From Hofstenia miamia (Eukaryota; Xenacoelomorpha; Acoela; Hofsteniidae): 64,000 nucleotides of DNA. Each line of letters begins with the position of its first letter. Within the stretch, counting starts at the first letter, position 1. Under the pieces are notes generated by a model. The model saw nothing but the letters and a program-made list of their open reading frames with translations. It was not told where the DNA came from and searched no databases. The DNA lies in contig CABFPE010000115.1 in the NCBI GenBank assembly GCA_900660155.1, positions 754,847-818,846 of the forward strand, in the 5' to 3' direction. Of this stretch, positions 1 through 11,599 are shown one piece after another. A program made the translations under genes and the position numbers.

Positions 1-440
1 GTAATTGTTATGCCCAAATCCTTTTGGCTACGTCTCTAATTGTCATGGTTACTAAACAAATATTCCTAGCAGTTAAAAGTATATATGATGCATTTTTATA
101 CCATGCTCATTTTCAATTAATTAATTTCATTTTGGAATTATAAGTACTAAAGGTTTACAATGAAAAGTTCAACCAACGTCTTTAATGAAAATTTAATGTG
201 CAGTTAATAGCGGACCTCTTAATCCTATCAGGCCCAGGATTTTGATGTTCTTAGTGCTCCACTTCTACAAATTGATTGAGCTCTTAACAGAGTTGCGTTA
301 TTTTGTTTTAGTTAGGTTTTTGAAATAGAAATTCCAGAATTTTTTGTTGTCATGTGATCACGTCACGAAATCTGTCAACAATTTGGGAACTTTGCAAAAA
401 TGAATGCTTAACATAATTTGCGGCTAAAAAAGTTACCTTT
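1..440. other. AT-rich DNA flanking the LINE 3' break
   Basis: No coding region is visible. A motif of about 30 bases (TTTTAGTTA..TTTTGAAA..ATTCC) occurs near 305-345 and again, slightly changed, at 447-473, just where the LINE reading frame loses similarity to its family. This short duplication may mark the join where the LINE lost its 3' end. Confidence 0.4.
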
Positions 441-2838
441 TTATATTTTAGTTATGATTTTGAAAAATTCCAATAAGGCCGACTCGGCTACCATTTTCTT
501 CATAGTCAATGGCATGCCCGGATTCTCATTTATGAAAGCAGCATATTTGAATAAATTTTTCTTTGTACAATCAATGTGATGTGACACATCAGAAATCGTT
601 CGTCCTGTATCGCTGAAAATGACGCCAAGGTATGTATAGGATGATGAGTAGGTGATGTTATTGCCTTGATCTGCTGGAATCGATGCTTTGTCATGGACCT
701 GTGATGCATTTATCACCATGAGTTTTGTTTTATCATAATTGATGGACATCCCATATTCTTCACAGTATTCAACAACTTTCAATTTTTTTAGCAACGCCTG
801 CTGTGAACGAGCAAGAAGAACCGTATCATCCATCATTAGAAGAGAATGACATGAGAGTGAGTCTTCGAGAATACATAGAGAACGAAGACGACGAATTAGA
901 ACATCTACATAAATCGCAAAAAGGATGCACTGTGTGGGGGACCCTTGTTTCACACCTTGTGTGGCATCGACGCTCGTTGTTCCTAAGATGAACTTCGTAA
1001 ATCGGTAAATTCGGAAAAGAGCCAATAACATTCTTGGTCCACATCCAATGGATCGCAATAGATTGAATAGTTTTGTCCGATGAACTTTATCGTAGGCCTT
1101 GGAGAAATCTATATACAAAAGAAATAAAGGCTTTTTTGATTTCCTTGCATGGTCTATGAGTAGGCGAAGTGTGCAGATTTGCTCGAGACATCCTTTCTGT
1201 TTCTGAGCGCCTGTTTGCTCCGAACACACGTTATACCACATTGCCAATCGTCTCGTAAGAATAGTTTCATATACTTTATTTAACGCACCTGACACATTTA
1301 TACCGCGGTAGTTATTGCAATCAAGCGGATTACCTTTCTTAAATAACATTGTCATCCTAGACGACTCCCATGATTCTGGAAAGATATCTGAGATGAATAT
1401 AATGTTAAATAGGTTTAGCAGAAAATACATCCACGACATAGGGAGGAAACGTAATAAACCTGGGTACAGACCATCTTCACCGGCAGCTTTGTCTTTTAAC
1501 GATTCAGTAACTTCATTTACTTCTCTTATCGTTATATCATCATCTAAAATTGGAATGTATGGCAAGTCATCTGTTGTAGGTTCTAGGAGGTTCTCATGGG
1601 AATTGTACAATCTGGTGCAGTGATCATGGAACTCCATATCCGTAGGACGGTTCTCATATTGATGACTAAGCAATTTCGTAGTACCTTTCCAATTGATAGA
1701 TTTCCATATTAGCTTGTGGTCATTTGATTGGAGCAATTGATTCCAACGGCTCATTGCGGTATCCCTGTGACTTCTGCCATTCTGTACCATCGCATGTGAC
1801 TCCTTTGAAGCTCTGTTTATACTATCCGACACATTATTCAAAAGCAATTCCGCTTCAATGGATGACGTGATCTGTTGTACACTTGGTGGGATAATCAAAC
1901 TTAATGCATTCTGAAGTAAATCAGGGTCGATCAGCCGCGGTCGAGAACATTTCTTGACCTTATAGCAGTGTTCACTATTGCTTGAGTAAAAGCCTAGATA
2001 ATTACAATGGTTGAGTATTGATGCTAGTGTTTTTGATGAGATTTTTTTACAGTCTATCTGCAGCATGAGGGGGGCATGGTTAGACGGAAGTGAGAGGTCT
2101 TGATGTACTTGAAAATTTTTAACTTGGTTTAGAAGTGAAGTAGATAATATGCAAACATCAATAGATGATAACCATCTCTCTTTTTGCCTGTATGTCAAGC
2201 CTCCTGTGAATTCCATGAAGTTGTTCACAATTGCAGTATGGGTTTCCGAACATATGTCTATTATCATTTTTCCTCTTTCGTTCACTTTGGTGTCCGGATT
2301 TGTTGTGAATTGGAGGTTAGAGTGTAGCTTAGCGTTAAGATCGGAATATCTTCCATTCAGATCTCCACACAGTATACATTTGCGACAGGACGAAGAACGC
2401 TCAGATATGCTGGACATGAGGCTAGCTTACATTGATTCATGGAAGTACGGGGATTCTTGTGGTGGTATGTAACAGACACCAAACGAAACACCAGGAAAAA
2501 GGTCGAACTCAATCCACAACTCTTCAAACTCTTGATTGCTTACTTTTAATATGTGTGGTATCAACCAATGTTTGACAGCAATCGCTACACCACCTCTATG
2601 TTTGGGTCCAAATGAAGAATTATACAAAGTAAAACCAGGGATATGAAAATTTCTAGATTTAGTTTCACACAATAACACTATATCGTTTTCTATTAATATA
2701 TTTAATACTGAAGAACACTCGATTTTATTCTTTATACCATTAACGTTCCAAGATAAGATGCTAAGATAATGACGACTATATTTATGTACATGTTCTGGAG
2801 CACGTGCGAGATCTAAAAATACAGGGAGTAACTGTCAA
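441..2838 (-). CDS. LINE ORF2: AP-endonuclease and reverse transcriptase, one in-frame stop, 3' truncated
   Basis: The open frame begins after a TGA near 2840 and overlaps the end of ORF1 by about 25 bases in another frame. It has no ATG before the endonuclease motif ILSWNVNG (about 2750), so ORF2 may start by reinitiation or frameshift. Endonuclease landmarks follow: LLCETK, GGVAIAV, GDLNGRYSD, IDVCILS and SNHAPL, where most relatives have SDH. A single TAA (2429-2427) interrupts the frame after FHESM. The RT then shows LFKKGN..NYRGI, IDFSKAYDKV, QGVKQGSP and LLMMDDTVLLA, so the usual [FY]xDD is MMDD. The frame closes at 441 without the C-terminal region. It is probably inactive because of the stop and the truncation. 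Confidence 0.88.
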
Positions 2839-3565
2839 TAACTAATCCATCTCTCTCAACGACGCGATTCTTCCAATCATACTCAATCTCAATGCCAGCG
2901 TTTTCTGACTTCTTCTTCTCCAACTCCACTATATTCCGCAAGCGGGTTTCTTCTTTACGTATTGCCGGGTGGATATCCGGTTTGACGAAAATCTTATCAA
3001 ATGGTGCGGGAGATTTTTTAAGCGCAGGTCGTTTAGATAAAATATCTTTACGCTGTATTCCCGAATGAAGTTTAACGAGAATAGGACGAGGTCGATCAGA
3101 TTCTTTACCAATCCTTCGAGTACTTTCCAGACATGATGCGTCAACTCCCATTTTACGAAAAATCTCAGCAACTTTCCCTTCATCGTCCTTCTTATGCATT
3201 ATAGATTCTTTCTCACTTACACCAGTGATAATCAAGTTAGAAGCACGCGTTTTTATGTCTACACCTTCTAGAAACTTTTGATGACCATCTAAAATTTCCT
3301 TCATTTTGCGGTTTTCGTCTTTCAGCGCGGAATTTTCTTCTTCTACTGCTCTAATTTTCGCAGTTAGTGTATCTATCATTTGGCTGTTTCTTGCTACTTC
3401 TTTACAGTGTCTTGTGTTCATTTCTGTAATCACTGAATCCATTGAGGCGACGCGTTTATTCAGTGTTGCAACGTCAGTTGAAATAGAATCCATCGTTTCT
3501 GATACGCCTGTCTTTATCATCATTATGAGTTCTTTCTGATCATTTGAATTTCGTGTTCCAACCAT
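2813..3565 (-). CDS. LINE ORF1 protein (coiled coil plus RNA-binding region)
   Basis: This is a 250-codon open frame. Residues about 20-100 show heptad-like spacing of hydrophobic residues with many E, K, N and M (for example AVEEENSALKDENRKMK), so a coiled-coil trimerisation region is likely. The block from about 108 (SNLIITGVSE, then RRIGK and RPILVKLHS, then KIFVKPDIHPAIRKEE) matches the layout of the RRM-like and C-terminal domains of LINE ORF1 proteins, which bind the element RNA and act as nucleic-acid chaperones. No zinc knuckles are seen. The ATG at 3565 begins MVGTRN and fits a normal start. The frame ends in TAG at 2815-2813, inside the start of the ORF2 frame. Confidence 0.85.
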   Translation of the reverse strand: MVGTRNSNDQKELIMMIKTGVSETMDSISTDVATLNKRVASMDSVITEMNTRHCKEVARNSQMIDTLTAKIRAVEEENSALKDENRKMKEILDGHQKFLEGVDIKTRASNLIITGVSEKESIMHKKDDEGKVAEIFRKMGVDASCLESTRRIGKESDRPRPILVKLHSGIQRKDILSKRPALKKSPAPFDKIFVKPDIHPAIRKEETRLRNIVELEKKKSENAGIEIEYDWKNRVVERDGLVIDSYSLYF

Positions 3566-3600
3566 TCCGTTGTGACTTGAATTGAATTTTCCTTTATAGA

Positions 3601-4370
3601 ATAAAAATCTTGTACTCTTTAAAAGCTAGTGTTTGTAGAATTCGAGTTGAAGTAATATTGGTAATATCTGAGAAAACACTGATTATGGTTGAAGATGTCA
3701 AAAAACCAACTGTAAACAAATTTTTTTGAAATTCCAAAATTTATTTTTGCTAAATTGTAACGTACGATATATTTTTTTCTTTTATTACAAGCGAATACAA
3801 TATATTCCAAACTTACGTTTTTAACACCATTTACATTGAAGCTAAGAAAGTTTGGACGTAAACATTTTATTTTAAGACAATATTGATATAAAAAAATTCA
3901 TTAACGGGACAGAAACTTCATCTGGAAACAGTATTTAGGACAGTAAACCTTGGGATGGCAACCACAACCCAAAAAAAGAAACATGGCGTTCAATTTTTTT
4001 AATAGTTTCTGTTCCAATATAAAATTGGAATAGAATTTTCGTGGTTGTATGCATTTCCCTAAATGGAAATTTTTGCATTATTTTTAACTTAAATGTATCA
4101 TATATTATACGATACAATCAAGAAAATCGAAGGTCCAAAAAAATTTTATTTTTGAAAATGTTTGTATTATTCATTTAGATAATGTAGCAAAATATAATTT
4201 CAAAATGTACTCGTCTGCTCTCGGTACTCAAGAGTTTAAATATGACTGTGTTGAGATATAGACTTCTCATCCATGGCGCACAGTCTTAAAGCAAGCCAAA
4301 TTTTTATTAATACAATACCTGCTGTTTTTTGTATAACAGTATTCCTATTCAAGCTTGGGATTATTTTTAG
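3601..4370. other. AT-rich DNA upstream of DGCR8
   Basis: No gene is seen. This stretch should hold the DGCR8 promoter and 5' UTR. It ends in a polypyrimidine-like TTATTTTTAG immediately before the DGCR8 ATG, which looks like a 3' splice site. No clear TATA box or other promoter element could be assigned. Confidence 0.4.
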
Positions 4371-7300
4371 ATGAGCGATTTAGAGGACGGTGAAATTACA
4401 TCTGATGATGAAAATGTTTCATCTCCTAAGAAATCTAAGATAAGCAATCTCTGTAGTCCACGTCAAGCCCCTGTTATTTTGGATCATCTTACATTTACCG
4501 AAGGTGTAATGTTAGAATTTGTCTTTATTGGCTATCATTTGTAATTTTACTCTTTCATTTTATAAATACTTTTTTATGCATAAATTGTATGCCTCTATTT
4601 TAGATTTGACGAAAAAAGCTAAAAAACCTACTCCTAAAAAGAAACCTCGTAAGAGATTTCGCACAGTCAAAGAAGAGCCCGAAATTGAAGTTAGGATTTC
4701 AGAAAATAATTCTAAAAATCAAGAACCAGCAATTGAACGTTCAGTATATACACGTGATACAGTTTCTTGCGGCAAAGTAGATCTTCCAACTGGTAGTATT
4801 GCATTTTTTAAACTAGTACCATTTGTATTTTGACAACCATGGGAATAAAAAACTTTAGCTACTTCAGCTTTTATGTTCTATATGCATTAGGGATCGCAAG
4901 CCGGCTGATATTTCTAAGGCCGAGCTTGAAGCCCGAAATATTATCAAGCCTATATAAGGAATCATTAAGAAATATGCTAAATTTAAGACAAATTAGCTAG
5001 AATTGAAAACTGGTTCATGTAGTTAAAGATTGCGAAATAATCTAGACTATAGTCCATATTACCTAGACCCACTGCAAAATCATAGCCAGTGATGGCCTTC
5101 CATTGGAATAGAAAAAAAACCCCGAAAAAATAGATTTCCAATAAAAAAGGAACAAGAAAATTACAAAATTCTAAGCAAAAACACAAACATTAGCCAATCA
5201 AATCAAGCTCAAACATTAACCAAAAACCACTTTAAAATGCACAAACTATTTAGAGTCATCCCCTAAACCGATTTCTACCCATGGTGTTGAAACAACCAGC
5301 GACGCGAAAAGCTCTTCCTGCTTCTAAACTTGTGGGAGGAATGCTGCGAAACCAGTTGCGTATCATAGATAGAATGTCAACCTTTCTTTGAATTGTTTAA
5401 AAAAATCAAGTTCCTTCGCGATAAGCTTATCAAGAGGAAATTCTGCTTCCTTCACTGGCTGGGTGGCGTGCCTTGCAAATTCTCTCGACTCGACGTCGAT
5501 GCTCATAGTCTCTACCTTGAAAGTTGAAGGTTTTCGGCAACATCAGGTGTCCGCGTTATTGGGTTGGGAGCAGGTACATCAAATTGATTAAATCGGATTC
5601 TGTGTTCAATAGTTCTAAAATAAAATTTTAATGGTGTTTGCAGTTAGGCATCCAGGATATCAATTATTAAATACTCAATAATTTGCGCGATTTTCCCTTG
5701 GCCTTCAGCAGTTCTTGCTTTCCATCTAAAAAATAACTGCTTCCCGAATTCGTACTCATTTCCCGCTAAAATCAATAATTTATTTGCTTGTACATCGGCA
5801 ACATGGCGTTCGTTAATCATCAGTACAGCTGCTCGTATAGGCTCCAAGCTCTGCATTATAGTCTTGCATGCATTGAATTCCACATCAAATAATCCAACAT
5901 CATCTTTACCCAAATAAATTAGTGCTTGTTTGATGGGAGTGTGCAATACAATATAGCGCTGAATCATATCAAAAACCGAATTCAATCTTGTTTTGCAATC
6001 CAGTATCATCTTTAACTTTTTTCCTAACTTTGTCCTAACATCCTCAAATATCAACGAAAATTTTGCCAGAGCCACTTTTGCATTTTCGGAGACCCTATGC
6101 TTTTCAAAATTACAAACAATACTTTTAATTGTATTCTCTGATCTTGGATGTAATTGGCCGTACTTAATAACAAAATCTTTGGGTGTGGCCAGTGTCTTGA
6201 AGAGTATATTGTCTTTTGCAGCCATTCTGCTAATACGATATTCAATGGAAGATTCTGAAGCAGCTGTGAAAACATTGGTAGTAGTATCTTGTTTGAAACG
6301 TTTGATACTTTGCATTTGATGCAAATCGCTTACGCGCATTTCCGGTTCTTTGCTCAGCACAGATGAATGGATCGAACCAATGTGGTTTTGCACTCCTTTG
6401 GTAGAGCCACCAGTACATTTATAAATCTTTTGCAAATACCACATTTGGCAGTTTGAGCATCAGCTACTCGCAAGAAATACTTCCAAACTCCTGTAGATTT
6501 ATACCAACTATAAGTTACAGACATAGAGAATATGCGATTAACGTGCACCAAATAATGAATTGGCAATAATGATTTATTTTGTTATATACAGCGGTGCCCA
6601 AAAGTATAACACACACAGTATGACGTCTAATAATTACACAAAAATGACGTTAATGCGGTTGCTTTGAAGTAATGTAATTAACTAATAATGTTATTAATGT
6701 CCCTTTGAACTTGCGCTTTCACTTTGTACTCGTTTAAGATTGAGAGATCAAGCCAATTAGATCAAAAGGGTGTGATGTAATTAAATTGATTGACCTCTAG
6801 TTGATTGATTGAACGATACAGTAGTTGCAAATTTAGCAAACCATTTTGTTATATTATATTTCTCAATTTGCATTTTTTAATACACCGCACTAAGCCGGAG
6901 CTTGAAGCCCATAATAATTTATCGGGAACCCGGGCTTGCGATCCCTAATCAGCATCGTTCTTCCAAAACCGAAATATAAATGAATTGATAAGAATATTTT
7001 AAATTTTTATTTTTATTCTTAAAATCTAAATTTCATTTTGTAATTTTATTTGATTCTCTCCTGTTTTTCACTTTTTATTTCATTCGATCTTACTAAATTC
7101 TTCAATTCGAAATATTTTCGCGTTTTATATGGCATTTATGTTCTTCACAATTGTCTTGATACAATTTTCTATATTATATGTAGATATCAATTACTATACC
7201 AAGTTTATTGAATAATTTGAGTTACTGACTATTTGATCACTTCTTTAGTAATCTATACTGATTCCAACGATATTTTGGTGTGTACTTCTAGTCCTAGCGT

Positions 7301-9003
7301 GCTATAAATATTCGTGAAACAGAAACGACATTGCTGAATTTTTGATCCAACATTATCAAATGCGATGAAGTATGATTCTTATATACTACGTACTTGCAAT
7401 ACTACGTCCTTGTAGTATATTTTCTTAACACCTTCCAACAGATATTTACTGGTGTTTTTTTTTCAGGAAGTTCGTAGATTTTTTGAAAATCATAGGGTAA
7501 GGCAAAGTCTAAGTGCCCACTATCAGGCTATGGCATTTGTAAATATCACGAAGAATTGTGTGAGTTAGCTCTCGATGAGGTATTTACTATTAATATTCAG
7601 CAGTAATATAGTTTTTGCGTTATAACATTGAACACATTGAGCACCAGCTGCTAAATGAATTTGATTTATTTGTTAGTGATTTCAAAATATATTTTAATAT
7701 ATTTTTTTGTTTAGGCTGGGCATTTGTTGAGCATCACAATGGCATGCCATTTTATTATCATCCTCAAACCCAAGTTGTAACTTGGTCACGACCTTATTTA
7801 AAAGAAGCTGGTCATCTAAAGGATCATCAACCACCGCTTTGGGCAATACCGTGTTATGAAAAGTATCTTATATCCGAGAAAGAAGTACCCATATCGGAAA
7901 AAGAAAAGTCTGGGGACATTTCTAATATACAGTCATATGAAGACTTTGAGAATTCCATGGAAAAATTTACTTCTTATTTAGATAAGCGTTTTCCAGTAAC
8001 TGGGCATACAATTGAACTTATGAAGATCACTCCCAAAGAAAAAGTTCTCGATGGCTCTATTGCAAACACTAAATATATGTTCGTTTCAAAAATTGGCGGT
8101 AGGCTTAAACAATTTATATGTTTGCCAGTTAATGGTCTAGGAAGGTCATCATTGTGTGTTTTAAACGAATTTTTAGCAAAAGCTGGTTGTGGAAAACCTT
8201 GCTATAGTTTATCAGATTTTATGGCGAATTCATCAACTTCGCAAAATGTTGTAACATGCGATGTTATTATTGATGAAATCAATTTTGCATCTGTGACATC
8301 GTGTTCAAAAAAGTCTGCTAAATTGCTTGCGGCTAAAGCAGCGCTTTTAATTATCGCACCTAAATTAGCGGACAAGAGTGAGCCCACTACCGGTGATTTG
8401 CCTCCGATATTGGCAGATGAGGATAATTCTTTGGAAGGGTCCCTTAAGCCTATTCAGGAAGCTATTAGTTTTTTTTCCAATTATGAAATTGATGATCCTA
8501 TAATAGTAAAGTTAATTCAAGATAAAGGACTATTTGCATTGACGCCAAAAAATCTCTTGCGTAATTGCATTCAACGTAACTATGACAGTTTGGATTTAAA
8601 GCCTAGTGAGAGTATTACAACTTTGCCAAATGGTCGGTTTCTTTGTAATTTATCTTTTATGAAGTGTACATGTGAAGCTGAGGCTGGCACAATGTTGGAC
8701 TCTCAGCAGATGGCGGCAGCCAAAATTTTGGCTGAGATGCACAAAATGTTAAAAAATTACGGATCTTTAATCAAGCTCTACTATGTCAATCCTAATATTG
8801 TTCGAAATAAGACTGAACGCGCGATAGCCAAAAGTAAATTCCCTCCAGATAAAAATCTTGGAGAAGCTATGTCAGGAATATTAGAGCATCTTCGCCATGA
8901 AATTAAGAAAACTAGGCAGTACACTTCGGAAATGCTAATAAAACCCAATGATGTTGAGAATTTTTACACACGGCTTTGGGCGCTGAAGAGTGAAAATTCG
9001 TAG
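4371..9003 (+). CDS. DGCR8: DGCR8/Pasha, Microprocessor RNA-binding subunit (3 coding exons)
   Basis: Coding exons are 4371-4503, 4604-4792 and 7715-9003, with GT/AG junctions that are all phase 1, giving 536 residues. DGCR8 partners Drosha in the nucleus to bind and position pri-miRNA hairpins. The N-terminus is acidic; residues 48-62 are a lysine/arginine-rich likely nuclear signal. A WW-type domain begins at the exon 2/3 junction (LPTGWAFVEHHNGMPFYYH, about 105-136). The IPC motif at residue 154 matches the haem-ligand cysteine of the family. Two double-stranded RNA-binding domains follow at about 252-324 and 379-455, the first ending KKSAKLLAAKAALLI. The tail (about 490-536) is the Drosha-binding region. 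It is shorter than the human protein (773) mainly at the N-terminus. An ATTAAA signal lies at 9087-9092. Identity is secure; exon 1-2 joins are inferred. Confidence 0.93.
4504..4603 (+). other. DGCR8 intron 1 (100 bp)
   Basis: The donor AAG|GTGTAA and the acceptor CTATTTTAG|AT flank a short T-rich intron. Removing it joins GAA-G to AT-TTG in frame, producing FTEDLTKKAKK. The phase agrees with the downstream exon. Confidence 0.8.
4888..6947 (-). mobile_element. hAT DNA transposon with TIRs and 8-bp target duplication
   Basis: The ends are inverted repeats: TAGGGATCGCAAGCC from 4888 and its complement ending at 6947. The flanking 8-mers are ATATGCAT (4880-4887) and ATCAGCAT (6948-6955), 6 of 8 identical, as expected for a worn hAT target-site duplication. 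A subterminal motif GAGCTTGAAGCCC occurs near both ends. The minus strand encodes a decayed hAT transposase. The element is about 2.06 kb, shorter than most autonomous hATs, and lies antisense in DGCR8 intron 2. It is an old, inactive insertion. Confidence 0.82.
5281..6566 (-). pseudogene. hAT transposase, decayed (BED finger, core, hATC)
   Basis: The best frame is 6444-5644 (266 codons). Upstream in another frame (6566-6440) lies VADAQTAKCGICKRFI, the two cysteines of a BED zinc finger; the main frame continues with GVQNHIGSIH, the two histidines, so a frameshift splits the finger. The middle contains the hAT-type segment DCKTRLNSVFDMIQRY. The C-terminal dimerisation domain is visible at about 5345-5281 as PPTSLEAGRAFRVAG, a variant of the family's PTSxEAERxFSxAG. 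The stretch between 5644 and 5345 has several stops. At least three breaks are present, so no functional protein is expected. Confidence 0.8.
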
Positions 9004-11109
9004 TATTATTCAAATTGCCGTTATATAGTTGTATTGTTGTAGTTCAACATTCAATTTTCTTCACAAATGTATTTTTATTTTATACGATTAAATTATATTA
9101 ATTAACTGGGTATTTCTTGTCTGAAAGCACTTTTTTGAAGTTTTAATTTGCTGCTGATAAAATAATTAAATATTTTTGTGATCAACTGCGCTTAACATTT
9201 GGGAAGGATACTAGGATAAGAGTAATGATTATTATTCAGATAACTGTTTACAATTAAAGAATTTATAATTTATCTGAATAGTATCATTTAAGTCGCAAAT
9301 CATATTTACACAAATCACATACATGACAAAAACAATTCTCCAGGCTATAAATAAATTTCAACAGTATTTCTTCAATTTATTAAACCATTATTATTATTAT
9401 TATCAGAAATCTATTTTTGCTTAGAAAGAGATGAAATGCTTTTTAATTTCTGTGGGTAATGATCAACTTCGAAGGGCAATATCAATGAAGGATTCCTTTA
9501 AAACTGTTTTATGCTTAGCACATGCAGAAGGGTTTGATCTTGAATTCTGTAAATAGCTGGATCTTAATCGTATTATAATGTGATAGGTTTTGATTAGCTT
9601 GAAGAATGTCAATACAGTATTCAATTTGGCCAACTGTTTTGGAAAGAGAATTTATCTAGAAATGTAGTCTTAGTTTTTGACGAGTTTTTCTGTGAGATAT
9701 TTAATGCATATTTTAACTAAATATCAATTTTTATAACGCATCGTTTAAGTCAGTAAATAAACGCATGGAAGTATTGTATTAGCGCCTCAAGTGGTTATTC
9801 CTAACTACTAATGCTATAATTTTTTTATCTGTAGCTTATTTTTTTAAATATAATGATGTGAGTTGATCTTAAACTGTGGGTAATAATACTTGAAGGTGTC
9901 TACGTAGGCATAATGACATAATATGAACTTAGATTCGCTGCAAAAACATCTTACTTTTACTAGATTATAAAATACAAAATTCTGTTTTAATTTAAATTAA
10001 CAATTTATGCTTACAAAAATATTTTGGCAATTTGTATCAATTCAATGCTATAGATTCCACAGCTAGATACATTGATGTATTATCGCTGAGGATGCAGTTG
10101 TCATCGGCATATAGGTTGAAATTGAAATTAGTTATGAAATACGTGTTATTTATATAAATTCTAAAGCGAAGCTGGCCTAGAATCGCTTTTTGTGGCGCAC
10201 CAATGTAAACTGGTAGCCAAGTGAAAAACTATCATTGAACTTAACTCTCTGGAAACTGGATTGGGCAACTTGTTATCAATGTTTTACTACAAGAAGAAAA
10301 TCCTACTTATGTAATATAGTTTTTCAATTAGTATATTATAAGTAATAGAATTAACTCTTAGCAATATGTAGGTACCAATTTTTAATTCGGGAGAAATATG
10401 CATTTTATATGTTTATTTAAGATAAAATTTTACTTTAAACAGCCTGGTGTTCTCTTTATATGACAAACCGTTTTTCCACAGTTACAAAGAATTTATCAAA
10501 GCCTGCTAGGGAATATATACATAGTGAGGCATGAACATGTATATCTCATTGATTTGTGCTGTGTACAAAATCAAAGGTCTTGGGGCTGAAGATATAAGCA
10601 TTTAAGATTCTTTTTAAGAACCATAAAAGTTTTTAAGCTATGGGATTTGCAACGATGTGTGTAGAAATTTTGAGAGACCATGAAAGTTCGTGACGGACAG
10701 TTTGGTCAATTTAAGGAATTGCTTTTATAACTTCATATGTTGTAACACGGAAGGCAATTTCAGGTGAAACATGTTACGCGAAACGTTTCGGTAGTTAATT
10801 AGGGGACGTTGTATTTCCGATGTTACTGTATTGTTAACTTCATTAAATATTTCTAAATTTTCAGGAAAAAAGTTTATTTATTTGCCACCAAAAAGCTGAG
10901 TATTTGTAATGGCAATTATTGGCCCTGCTCTAATATAGGAGAGCTGCATTATGGCAAATTCGGCCTGCGAGGCAACATTTAATCTCGAGATGTAAGCTTG
11001 ATTAACTACCAGTCTTGGTCACCCTTGAAATTCAGAAATAACAAACTAATGCAATCCAATTTGAAAGTCCTTACCAATGGTTGATTATCCCGCAAATTAT
11101 CTAGCAAAA
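9004..11109. other. Gene-poor spacer after DGCR8
   Basis: The first 90 bases are the DGCR8 3' UTR. The rest is AT-rich with a short ATT microsatellite near 9390. No coding region, RNA gene or clear element is seen. Confidence 0.5.
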
Positions 11110-11593
11110 TACAGGGTGTTCCAAAAGTCGGGATCATTTTGACATTGAATATCTCGGAAATTACTAAGGATATAAAAACGCATCTGGTGAATTCAAAAGG
11201 CTTGTAATCTCAATTTTTACATAGAATGTTGAAAGATGTTTAGTGTGAGCACCATTGGTAACACGACATACATCAAGCCGACAGTCAAATTCTTGTCAAA
11301 CGCAGTTCGGCTTGTTCAATCACATATTGAGGTTGAGGGTCGATCCGTTCTTTTAGCTGGGCATAAGCACCTATCTGTTATGAATTTACCATGCCATTTC
11401 ACTATGAACTTTCTCTCTGGTGGCTCCTTCCTGAATTTTCTTGAACTGGACGTTGAAAAAAAGTCCATGATTTAGTTTTTGCAGATTCAAGCACACAAAG
11501 GCCTCTTCTGGTTGAGGGATCGTCATTATTGGGTCTCAAAAGAAATACAAAAATCAGTAGTCTTCCAAAAACTTTATAAATTAACTTTAACAT
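11110..11593 (-). mobile_element. Tc1/mariner-like (IS630 superfamily) relic
   Basis: The sequence TACAGGGTGTTCCAAAAG at 11110 is the terminal-repeat type of many IS630/Tc1/mariner elements with TA targets. On the minus strand at about 11470-11310 a broken frame reads FRKEPPERKFIVKWHGKF, then CLCPAKRTDRPST. This matches the helix-turn-helix DNA-binding segment and GRPR-like hook of such transposases. No DDE catalytic region follows before the terminal repeat, so this is an internally deleted copy. The other terminal repeat was not found, so the left limit is approximate. Confidence 0.55.
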
Positions 11594-11599
11594 GGCATA

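Larger units (their letters stand above)
441..3600 (-). mobile_element. Two-ORF LINE, nearly full 5' part, 3' truncated
   Basis: This non-LTR retrotransposon reads on the minus strand: a coiled-coil ORF1 (3565-2813) followed by an endonuclease/reverse-transcriptase ORF2 (about 2838-441). The order and spacing are those of an intact LINE. LINEs normally lose their 5' end, but this one lacks the 3' part: RT similarity stops near 480, after the thumb-side residues KKMVAESALL, with no 3' UTR or tail. ORF1 is open and ORF2 carries one in-frame stop, so the copy is fairly young. It ends about 0.8 kb upstream of the DGCR8 start, in opposite orientation. The clade is not certain; ORF1 is of the coiled-coil plus RRM-like kind seen in L1/Tx1-like and several invertebrate LINEs. 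Confidence 0.9.
4793..7714 (+). other. DGCR8 intron 2 (2.9 kb) carrying a hAT transposon
   Basis: The donor CCAACTG|GTAGTA and the acceptor TTTTTGTTTAG|GC join in phase 1 to give LPTG-W, reconstituting the start of the WW domain. Most of the intron is the hAT element at 4888-6947. The remaining 0.77 kb (6948-7714) is AT-rich. A pyrimidine tract plus AG at 7455-7466 followed by an open stretch was considered as an extra exon, but its phases do not fit. Confidence 0.8.

Noticed and set aside
7467-7578. Possible extra DGCR8 exon behind a good pyrimidine tract and AG
   Set aside because: No donor gives the phase needed by the last exon, whereas the direct join from 4792 to 7715 gives LPTG-W, the expected WW-domain start.
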